From positions 1 through 38,836 of the forward strand of contig CAIMFT010000203.1 of assembly GCA_903840385.1 (NCBI GenBank): a DNA stretch of 38,836 nucleotides. Direction: 5' to 3'. Source of the stretch: an uncultured Holophagaceae bacterium. GTDB lineage: Bacteria > Acidobacteriota > Holophagae > Holophagales > Holophagaceae. Below are positions 33,606 to 38,836 of this stretch, piece by piece. How positions within the stretch are numbered: position 1 is the stretch's first letter; each line of letters opens with the position of its first letter. The notes below the pieces were generated by a model. The model did not search any database, had not been told where the DNA came from, and saw only the letters and a program-made list of their open reading frames with translations. Both the position numbers and the translations under genes were made by a program.

Positions 33606-34556
33606 ATGCCCGAAGCCCGCAGGTCTCACCTCGTTGCCGTCCTCGCCCTGGCGACCATCGCCCTGGTGTGGGCCGGGGGCTTCCCTGCCACCAAGTACTG
33701 CCTGCAGGCGGGGCTGTCCGTGGGGGCCCTCCTGAGCCTCCGCTTCGCCATCGGCACCACCTGCCTCGGCCTGCTGCTGCTGATCTTCCGGGTCCCCCTC
33801 CGCCGCCAGGAGGTCCTGGACGGTCTGTTGCTGGGCTTGGTCCTCACGGCCACCTTCTGGCTCCAGACCGATGGCCTGCGCTTCACCACCACCTCCAAGT
33901 CCGGCTTCATCACCGGCCTCTACGTGATCTTCACCCCCATGGTGGCCCTGCTGGCGGGAGACCGCCTGCGGCCCTCCCATGCCCTCGGTGCCCTGGTGGC
34001 CCTCACCGGCCTCACTCTCCTGGTGCGAGAGCCCGGCGTCGCCTGGGGCGGCTGGAACCGGGGGGACTCGGAGACACTCGCAGCGGCCCTCCTCTGCGGC
34101 TTCCACATCGTCATGACCGCCCACTACTCCCGCCGCAGCTCTGGCTGGGTGCTGGCCTTCACCCAGGTGGCCGTGACCGGCGTCATCTCCCTGGCCATCA
34201 CCCTGGCCCTGCCGGCTCCCTACGGCTTCCAGGGTGCTGGCCCAGCCCTGGCCCAGGGCGGCGTCTGGGTGGCCCTGGTCTTCATGGGCCTGCTGGCCAC
34301 CACCCTGGCCTTCTATGTGCAGAGCACCTTCCAGTCCCGGGTGGGAGCCACAGAGTGCGCCGTCATCTTCTCCATGGAGCCGGTCTGGACCGTGGGCCTG
34401 GCGGTGAGCGGCTGGGTGCCGGGCATCCGGGAGCACCTGAGTGCCACCCAGGCGCTGGGCGGGGTCCTCATCCTCTCGGCCACGCTGGTGGCCGAGCTGG
34501 GACCGAGGCTGGTGCGGCGCCGGGACACCCCGGAGCCCGAAGAGGTCATCGGATAG
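33606..34556 (+). CDS. EamA/DMT-family transporter
   Basis: A 316-residue integral membrane protein with ten hydrophobic segments forming two EamA repeats (about 10-150 and 165-300). Repeat features include ALVWAGGFPATKYCLQAG near the start, LQTDGLRFTTTSKSGFITGLY in repeat one, and AFYVQSTFQSRVGATECAV with FSMEPVWTVGLA in repeat two. DMT transporters export metabolites, amino acids or nucleotide-sugar-like compounds; the substrate here is unknown. GGAAGG sits right before ATG 33606, and TAGCCT lies 12 bases upstream of it. It lies between the DUF1573 gene and hldD, 31 bases before the latter. Confidence 0.87.
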   Translation: MPEARRSHLVAVLALATIALVWAGGFPATKYCLQAGLSVGALLSLRFAIGTTCLGLLLLIFRVPLRRQEVLDGLLLGLVLTATFWLQTDGLRFTTTSKSGFITGLYVIFTPMVALLAGDRLRPSHALGALVALTGLTLLVREPGVAWGGWNRGDSETLAAALLCGFHIVMTAHYSRRSSGWVLAFTQVAVTGVISLAITLALPAPYGFQGAGPALAQGGVWVALVFMGLLATTLAFYVQSTFQSRVGATECAVIFSMEPVWTVGLAVSGWVPGIREHLSATQALGGVLILSATLVAELGPRLVRRRDTPEPEEVIG

Positions 34557-34560
34557 ACGC

Positions 34561-34566
34561 TATCCT
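34561..34566 (+). promoter_or_regulatory. Possible -10 element of hldD
   Basis: TATCCT begins 27 bases before ATG 34588, immediately after the EamA gene stop. The hexamer and its spacing match the one upstream of the glycosyltransferase at 30502. No convincing -35 is present. Confidence 0.35.
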
Positions 34567-34587
34567 GAAGCGTCGGGGGGATCGGAC

Positions 34588-35523
34588 ATGTTCATCGTCA
34601 CGGGAGGCGCAGGCTTCGTGGGCAGCAACCTGGTGCGGGAGCTGAACCGCCGGGGGCACACCGACATCCTGGTGGTGGACAACCTCACCCGGGGCGACAA
34701 GGCCCGGAACCTGGCGGACCTCACCCTGGCCGACTACATGGACAAGCAGGAGTTCCGGGCCCGCCTGGACGCCGGCACCCTGGATCTGAGCCCCGAGGCC
34801 GTGTTCCACAACGGCGCCTGCTCCGACACCATGGAGGCCGATGGCCGCTACATGATGGCCAACAACTACGGGGACTCCCGGGCCCTCCTGCACTGGTGCC
34901 TGGCCCGCAAGACGCCCTTTGTGTACGCCAGCAGCGCCGCCACCTACGGGGCCAGCCGGTCTTTTGTGCCCGTGCCCGCCAACGAGCGGCCCCTGAACGT
35001 CTATGGATACTCCAAGCTGGCCTTCGACCAGCATGTGCGGAGCCTCCTGCCCGCCATCCAGAGCCCGGTCATGGGCCTGCGCTACTTCAACGTCTTCGGG
35101 CCCCGGGAGCAGCACAAGGGCCGCATGATGTCCGTCCTGCACCAGCTCCTGCGCCAGCTGCAGGAGGGGGGCGTCTGCAGGCTCTTTGAGGGCACCGACG
35201 GCTACCCGGACGGTGGCCAGGAGCGGGACTTCATCCACGTCAGTGACATCGTGGCCATCAACCTCCACTTCGGCAGCGGCGCCATGGCCAAGGGCATTGT
35301 GAACGCCGGCACGGGCCTGGCCCGCAGCTTCAACGACATCGCCCGCACCCTCGTCCACCACCTGGGCCAGGGCCGCATCGAATACATCCCCTTCCCCGCC
35401 GAGCTGGTGGGCAAGTACCAGAGCTTCACCCAGGCCGACGTCAGCGGCCTCCGAGCCGCCGGCTACACCGCCCCCTTCACCACCCTGGAAGCCGGCATCG
35501 CCGCGACCCTGGCGGAGCTTTAG
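34588..35523 (+). CDS. hldD: ADP-L-glycero-D-manno-heptose 6-epimerase
   Basis: HldD (RfaD) epimerises ADP-D-glycero- to ADP-L-glycero-D-manno-heptose, the donor for the heptosyltransferases of the LPS core. It has 311 residues, an extended SDR fold with NADP loop TGGAGFVGSN (5-14), Ser116 in the SSAATYG segment and the catalytic Tyr139-x3-Lys143. The family-specific segment RYFNVFGPREQHKGRMMSV is clear. The frame is open from 34441, but homology and the site GGGGGGAT fix ATG 34588. hldE and gmhA/gmhB are not in the window. Confidence 0.93.
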   Translation: MFIVTGGAGFVGSNLVRELNRRGHTDILVVDNLTRGDKARNLADLTLADYMDKQEFRARLDAGTLDLSPEAVFHNGACSDTMEADGRYMMANNYGDSRALLHWCLARKTPFVYASSAATYGASRSFVPVPANERPLNVYGYSKLAFDQHVRSLLPAIQSPVMGLRYFNVFGPREQHKGRMMSVLHQLLRQLQEGGVCRLFEGTDGYPDGGQERDFIHVSDIVAINLHFGSGAMAKGIVNAGTGLARSFNDIARTLVHHLGQGRIEYIPFPAELVGKYQSFTQADVSGLRAAGYTAPFTTLEAGIAATLAEL

Positions 35524-35555
35524 GCCGGCCGAGTGTTTTGGGAAAGCGATCTAAC

Positions 35556-35580
35556 CGCAGAGAACGCAGAGCACGCAGAG
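35556..35580. repeat. Three CGCAGAG units at 9-base period
   Basis: CGCAGAG occurs at 35556, 35565 and 35574, with the same spacing as the CGCAGAT triplet at the edge of repeat A. It lies in the 140-base convergent gap between hldD and the PP2C gene. No inverted partner arm is found, so it looks like a solo arm of the same general class. The rest of the gap contains a 13-base direct repeat (35590-35602 and 35663-35675). Confidence 0.6.
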
Positions 35581-35663
35581 GGGCACTGCCCTAGGCCAGC
35601 CGTTCAAGAGCAAAAGCGAAACCGCAGACGTCATGCCCCTGGAATGTAGAGAAAAGCCAGGAC

Positions 35664-36830
35664 CTAGGCCAGCCGATCCAGCACGACGAGGGTGACGTCG
35701 TCTTCGAAGGGCGCGGGGTGGTTGAAGGCCAGGGTCTGGGTGAGGACGGCTTCGGCGGCAGCCTCGGTCTCGGCAGGCAGCTCGGCGCAGATGCGGCGCA
35801 GGCCCGCCTCCTCCAGCATGGTGCGGTCCTCGCGCTCCACCTCCACCAGGCCATCGGTGTAGAGCACCAGTCGATCGCCCGGGAGGAACTCCGCCTCCTG
35901 GAGCGTGTAGGTGAACTGGGGATCGATGCCCAGCATGGAGCCCCGGCCCCGCAGCACCTCAGAGCGGCGCAGGCCCCCCTGCGTCCCGCCGGCCAGGCGA
36001 AGGGGGGCGCAGTGGCCGGCAGCGACATGGTGGAGGCGGTTGGTGCCGGGGTCCAGGCGGCCCAGCCAGGCCGTGGCGAACTGCTCGGCCAGGGTGGCGC
36101 GGCAGAGGTCCTCGTTCATGCCCTGGGCCCACGCCAGGGGGCCGCCGCCGAGGCGCACCTGATTCTCGAAGGAGGTCTTGACCATGGCGGAGATGAGGGC
36201 GGCTGGCACGCCGTGGCCACTCACGTCGGCGATCATCAGGGCCGTGGAGCCCTCGGGCAGCGGCACGACGGCGTAGATGTCGCCGCCAATCCCTGCCGCA
36301 GGCAGGTAGCGGTGGGTGTAGCGGAGGCCGTTGGCGATGCCCGGAAGCTTGGGCAGGAGGCCCTTCTGGAATGCCGCTGCCAGGCCCATCTCGGCCTGGA
36401 CGCGCTGCTGGAAGCTGGTCAGCTCCCGGTTCTGGCGCTTGATCTCGTTCTGCATCGCAATGAGGCGGAAGGCAGAGGTCACCTTGGCCAGCACTTCCTG
36501 GGCATGGAAGGGCTTGGGGATCAGGTCATCGGCCCCCAGGGCCAGGCCGCTGATCCGGGAGGCTGTCCCCTCCATGGCCGACAGGATGATGAAGTAGATG
36601 TCCTGGGTGGCGGTGTCGCCCTTCACCTGCCGGCAGAACTCGTCCCCGGACATCTCGGGCATCCGCAGGTCCGAGATGATGAGGTCCGGCCGGGACCGTC
36701 CCATCTCTTCCAGGGCTTCCACCCCGGTGGCCGAGGTCAAGACCTGGTAGCCCGCGCGCTTGAGGTAGAACGAGAGGATGTCCCGGATGGGCGCCTCATC
36801 GTCTACCACCAGGACCAGGCCTTTGGCCAT
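35664..36830 (-). CDS. Response regulator with SpoIIE/RsbU-type PP2C phosphatase
   Basis: A 388-residue protein with an N-terminal receiver (about 5-120, phosphoacceptor Asp54 in ISDLRMP), a coiled-coil linker (125-155), and a PP2C-like SpoIIE domain (about 165-388). Metal ligands are Asp184 (GGD), Asp202 (ADVSGHG) and Asp377/Asp378 (FEDDVTL); YTDGLVE is also present. After the first metal motif the usual GGDYYD reads GGDIYA, losing the second aspartate of that motif. Such proteins dephosphorylate STAS antagonists to switch sigma factors or other targets. The STAS gene lies 6 bases upstream, so it is the likely substrate. Phosphorylation of Asp54 by an unidentified kinase should control the phosphatase. 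Confidence 0.92.
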   Translation of the reverse strand: MAKGLVLVVDDEAPIRDILSFYLKRAGYQVLTSATGVEALEEMGRSRPDLIISDLRMPEMSGDEFCRQVKGDTATQDIYFIILSAMEGTASRISGLALGADDLIPKPFHAQEVLAKVTSAFRLIAMQNEIKRQNRELTSFQQRVQAEMGLAAAFQKGLLPKLPGIANGLRYTHRYLPAAGIGGDIYAVVPLPEGSTALMIADVSGHGVPAALISAMVKTSFENQVRLGGGPLAWAQGMNEDLCRATLAEQFATAWLGRLDPGTNRLHHVAAGHCAPLRLAGGTQGGLRRSEVLRGRGSMLGIDPQFTYTLQEAEFLPGDRLVLYTDGLVEVEREDRTMLEEAGLRRICAELPAETEAAAEAVLTQTLAFNHPAPFEDDVTLVVLDRLA

Positions 36831-36836
36831 GGATGA

Positions 36837-37175
36837 TCAGGCGCCGCGGAGGGCGTCCTGCTCCGTGGAGAAGATGGAGAAGTAGTTGGAGAGGTTGGTC
36901 TGGTCGAAGGTCTTCTTCACCGGCGCCGGGAGGCAGCAGAGGTGGAGCCGACCACCGGACTTGTCGACGCTGTTCCGGGCTGCGACCAGGAGGCCGAGTC
37001 CGGAGGAGTCGATGAAGCTCACCCCTTCCAGGTTGATCACCAGGAGGCGGGGCTGGGCCGTGGCGACAGTCTCCCGGATGACCTCGCGGAGCTGAGCCGT
37101 CACTTCGAAGTTCACCTTGCCGTGGATGGAGACCACGGATGAAGTGCCTTCCTGGCGGGACTGGATGTTCAACAT
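36837..37175 (-). CDS. STAS-domain anti-sigma factor antagonist (SpoIIAA/RsbV type)
   Basis: A 112-residue single-domain STAS protein. The phosphorylation motif is FIDSSGLGLL, with Ser57 equivalent to the phosphoserine of SpoIIAA. It has an excellent ribosome site (GGAGGAAAC) lying inside the last codons of the preceding gene, and its ATG overlaps that gene's stop by 7 bases. The PP2C response regulator begins 6 bases after its own stop. In known systems such an antagonist is phosphorylated by an RsbW-like kinase and dephosphorylated by the PP2C; no RsbW is visible in the window, so either the kinase is elsewhere or another protein takes its place. Confidence 0.93.
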   Translation of the reverse strand: MLNIQSRQEGTSSVVSIHGKVNFEVTAQLREVIRETVATAQPRLLVINLEGVSFIDSSGLGLLVAARNSVDKSGGRLHLCCLPAPVKKTFDQTNLSNYFSIFSTEQDALRGA

Positions 37176-38338
37176 GTTTCCTCCTGAAGTATTCCCTGAA
37201 GCACTCTTCGCCGCGCGGCATCGCGCTGACGCTGTTTGTATTCGGAATGGGAAGCCGGACCTGATAGTGATCTTTGAAATCCCGATTGTTCCATCACTTG
37301 GACTTCATGTGCGAAGAAGAAAGCAAATTCCTCCTGTTCAAGGAGCAATTCAGGGATCTGGGCCAGGTCGGAGAGCTCGGTGTCGCCCATGGTCTGGAGC
37401 CGCCCCTGCAGGGTTTCCAGGGCCCCAGTGGCCGGGCTCGGCAGGCGGACCAGGGTCCTTGCCGTGAACTGGATGGCAGAGTAATCCTTGCTAGAAAAGG
37501 GGTTCTGCTCCTTGCCGGGGGTCTTCAGGGTGAGGGCATGGCTGAGGGCACGCCGCTCCTCGGGGGCCAGGTCATGGAGGCAGAAGGCCGGGGGGAGGGC
37601 CTCCATCCAGGCTTCCAGGGCCCCGATGTCGATCATCAGGTTGCGGCTCCGGCTGGGCTTGATGTGGGTGGGCATGAGGACGTGGTGGTCCAGCAGGAAG
37701 CGGATCACCAGGAGCACGCCCAGCTGGTCCTCCGCCACCAGGCGGATGCCGATCTGGTCGTAGATGGTCTCGGCCACGTTCTCGGGCTTGTGCAGCATCT
37801 TGAGCAGCATGGAGACCCGGTCCTTGTTCTCCTTGCGCTCCACGGCCACCAGGGGGACATCGTAGGCGCCTCGCAGCAGCCACTTGCCGTCCTCATGCAC
37901 CAGGTACTGGTCGTAGCGTTGGAAGACCTGCCGCTGGATCTCCGGCAGGAAGCGCAGGTTCACGTTGTGGTCCACGTGAAAGAGGGTGTGCATCAGCCGG
38001 AGGATGGCGCAAGACCAGCGGCTGCGGAGGTTGCGGGGTCGCTCGGAGGCCCAGACCAGCAGATCCAGGGGGTCGCCCAGGTCTCGGACCTCGAGGGGGA
38101 CATGGAGGTCCGTCCCATCCAGGATCACCGCTTCCAGGAAGTCCACCGCATCCTCGTAGACCCGCAGGACCGCCGCCCGCTGCACGGGGATGCCCATGTC
38201 GTAGCCGTAGTTCAGGGCGAAGTTCCAGGCCTCGTCAGGCGAGTGCACCCGGAGCCCATCCAAATCAATGGGCGAGCCTCCGCCCAGGATCAGCTGGGTG
38301 ACTTCGGGCGGCATGGGAAAGAGAGGAGGGGGTCTCAT
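37169..38338 (-). CDS. Unrecognised protein with RelA/SpoT-like synthetase motifs
   Basis: A soluble 389-residue protein with no signal peptide or TM segment, which I cannot assign firmly. Part of it resembles the (p)ppGpp synthetase fold in motif order: basic VERKENKDRVSMLLKML (166-182), like the RxKSxxSIxxKM segment; IYDQIGIRLV (192-201) with Asp194, like DxxGxRxx; SSKDYSAIQF (282-291) with Tyr286, like the guanine-stacking Tyr of GYxxxH; and HEVQVM (344-349) with Glu345, like vEiQvrt. The spacings are longer than in RelA, and the usual His after the Tyr is Gln. Before these, a His-rich LMHTLFHVDHN (115-125) is notable. It overlaps the STAS gene by 7 bases and so belongs to the STAS-PP2C operon. 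Upstream is the atpE terminator. Function is inferred, not shown. Confidence 0.5.
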   Translation of the reverse strand: MRPPPLFPMPPEVTQLILGGGSPIDLDGLRVHSPDEAWNFALNYGYDMGIPVQRAAVLRVYEDAVDFLEAVILDGTDLHVPLEVRDLGDPLDLLVWASERPRNLRSRWSCAILRLMHTLFHVDHNVNLRFLPEIQRQVFQRYDQYLVHEDGKWLLRGAYDVPLVAVERKENKDRVSMLLKMLHKPENVAETIYDQIGIRLVAEDQLGVLLVIRFLLDHHVLMPTHIKPSRSRNLMIDIGALEAWMEALPPAFCLHDLAPEERRALSHALTLKTPGKEQNPFSSKDYSAIQFTARTLVRLPSPATGALETLQGRLQTMGDTELSDLAQIPELLLEQEEFAFFFAHEVQVMEQSGFQRSLSGPASHSEYKQRQRDAARRRVLQGILQEETC

Positions 38339-38373
38339 GGGTCAGGGTCCCTATCGGCACCAGCAGGCGATCG

Positions 38374-38411
38374 CAAAATAAACGGGGCGTCCACGGCGGG
38401 ACGCCCCGTTT
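38374..38411 (-). terminator. Intrinsic terminator downstream of atpE
   Basis: On the minus strand, AAACGGGGCGTCC pairs perfectly with GGACGCCCCGTTT (13 base pairs, 6-base loop; plus coordinates 38380-38392 and 38399-38411), followed by ATTTTG. It lies 17 bases after the atpE stop and separates the ATP synthase genes from the downstream signalling operon. Confidence 0.85.
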
Positions 38412-38427
38412 CCCTGCGGAAGTGCGC

Positions 38428-38724
38428 CTACTTGATGGCGAAAGCGGCGACGAGCACGTAGATCACGAGGGCCTCGATGAGGGCCAGACCGATGATCATG
38501 GTGGTGCGGATGTTACCGGCAGCCTGGGGGTTGCGGGCGACGCCCTCAACGGCGGCGGCAACAGCCTTGCCCTGACCGAGACCGCAACCGGCGGCGGCGA
38601 TGGCGAGCGCGAGGTGGGCGGTGAACTGACCTTCGAAGAGGCCCTTCTGGACGGCGGGGGCACCCTGCGCAAAGGCAACGGCGGCGAGGGTGAAGAGGAA
38701 GGCGGTGGTGAGGAACTTCTTCAT
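38428..38724 (-). CDS. atpE: ATP synthase F0 subunit c
   Basis: The proton-carrying ring subunit, 98 residues against the usual 70-85. The first 20 or so residues ([20 protein letters not shown]) look like a cleavable signal peptide and account for the extra length. Two helices follow around the polar loop ([10 protein letters not shown]). The carboxylate is Glu84 in ALIEALVIY, with Gln51 in helix one. The residue after Glu84 is Ala, not the Ser of Na+-binding rings, and EALxIY is the form seen in cyanobacterial H+ rings, so proton coupling is more likely. AGGAG precedes the ATG. It follows a probable atpB, with a perfect hairpin between them. Confidence 0.95.
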   Translation of the reverse strand: MKKFLTTAFLFTLAAVAFAQGAPAVQKGLFEGQFTAHLALAIAAAGCGLGQGKAVAAAVEGVARNPQAAGNIRTTMIIGLALIEALVIYVLVAAFAIK

Positions 38725-38790
38725 GGTAGTGCTCCTGTGAGGTTGTCCAGGGGGTTCGGAATCCCCGGGACGGTTAAAGGCTTGTTCAGG

Positions 38791-38813
38791 CGGAAATCGC
38801 TGCGCGATTTCCG
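38791..38813 (-). other. Perfect hairpin between probable atpB and atpE
   Basis: CGGAAATCGC (38791-38800) pairs perfectly with GCGATTTCCG (38804-38813) around a 3-base loop. No T-run follows on the minus strand, so it is unlikely to terminate transcription. It begins 5 bases after the upstream stop and lies about 65 bases before the atpE start. A role in mRNA processing or stability, to favour high subunit c output, is plausible. Confidence 0.6.
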
Positions 38814-38818
38814 AGGGA

Positions 38819-38836
38819 CTAATGCTCGTGGGAAAC
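38819..38836 (-). CDS. Last codons of the gene upstream of atpE, probably atpB
   Basis: On the minus strand the window begins with codons for VSHEH and a TAG stop (38819-38821), in the position where atpB (subunit a) normally precedes atpE. A His-rich, acidic end is common for subunit a. Only five residues are visible, so the identity rests on gene order. Confidence 0.4.
   Translation of the reverse strand, partial: VSHEH

Overview
The window is 38.8 kb of very GC-rich bacterial DNA, densely packed with genes in ordinary operons. Lipid A/LPS heptose genes, a TolC-type outer membrane factor and a type IV/II pseudopilin indicate a diderm. The combination of 2-oxoacid:ferredoxin oxidoreductase (korA/korB), many signalling kinases, a tricorn-like protease start, a large secreted M14 peptidase and GC-rich intergenic repeats suggests an anaerobic or facultative Acidobacteriota of the Holophaga/Geothrix type. 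That placement is inference from gene content only. No tRNA, rRNA, CRISPR array, insertion sequence or phage gene was seen.

Layout. 1-3431: start of a tricorn-like protease, a Cache-type chemoreceptor, and xseA. 3483-11832: signalling block with a hybrid histidine kinase that has a periplasmic solute-binding sensor, then two tandem paralogous transmembrane Ser/Thr kinases with TPR tails. 11840-16943: fabG, a secreted M14 carboxypeptidase and a secreted alpha/beta hydrolase. 17138-21766: a complete MarR-regulated drug-efflux operon (marR, tolC-like, emrA, emrB) with a readable promoter and two operator-like palindromes. 22078-25319: korA-korB followed by a rubrerythrin-like diiron protein. 25482-28879: the yceD-rpmF-plsX-fabD ribosome/fatty-acid cluster, preceded by a GspG-like pseudopilin and a PilR-like sigma-54 activator (28969-30423). 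30502-35523: cell-envelope genes (GT4 and GT9 glycosyltransferases, a DUF1573 protein, an EamA transporter, hldD). 35664-38338: a three-gene unit of an unrecognised 389-aa protein, a STAS antagonist and a response-regulator PP2C phosphatase. 38428-38836: atpE and the last codons of what is probably atpB.

Two things deserve most attention. First, the 389-aa protein at 37169-38338 carries, in the right order, residues resembling a RelA/SpoT nucleotidyltransferase. It is translationally coupled to a STAS/PP2C partner-switching pair that has no visible anti-sigma kinase, so this may be an undescribed stress-signalling module. Second, the intergenic gaps hold several related structured repeats: 12662-12953, 21859-22043, 26461-26541 and 35556-35580. 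Three have inverted arms, two share an identical 20-base core despite different arms, and one has crossed complementary segments that would allow a pseudoknot.

Several genes also share a TAnnnT or TGGTAnnnT promoter-like hexamer about 26-31 bases upstream of the start codon, suggesting very short 5' leaders as a habit of this genome.
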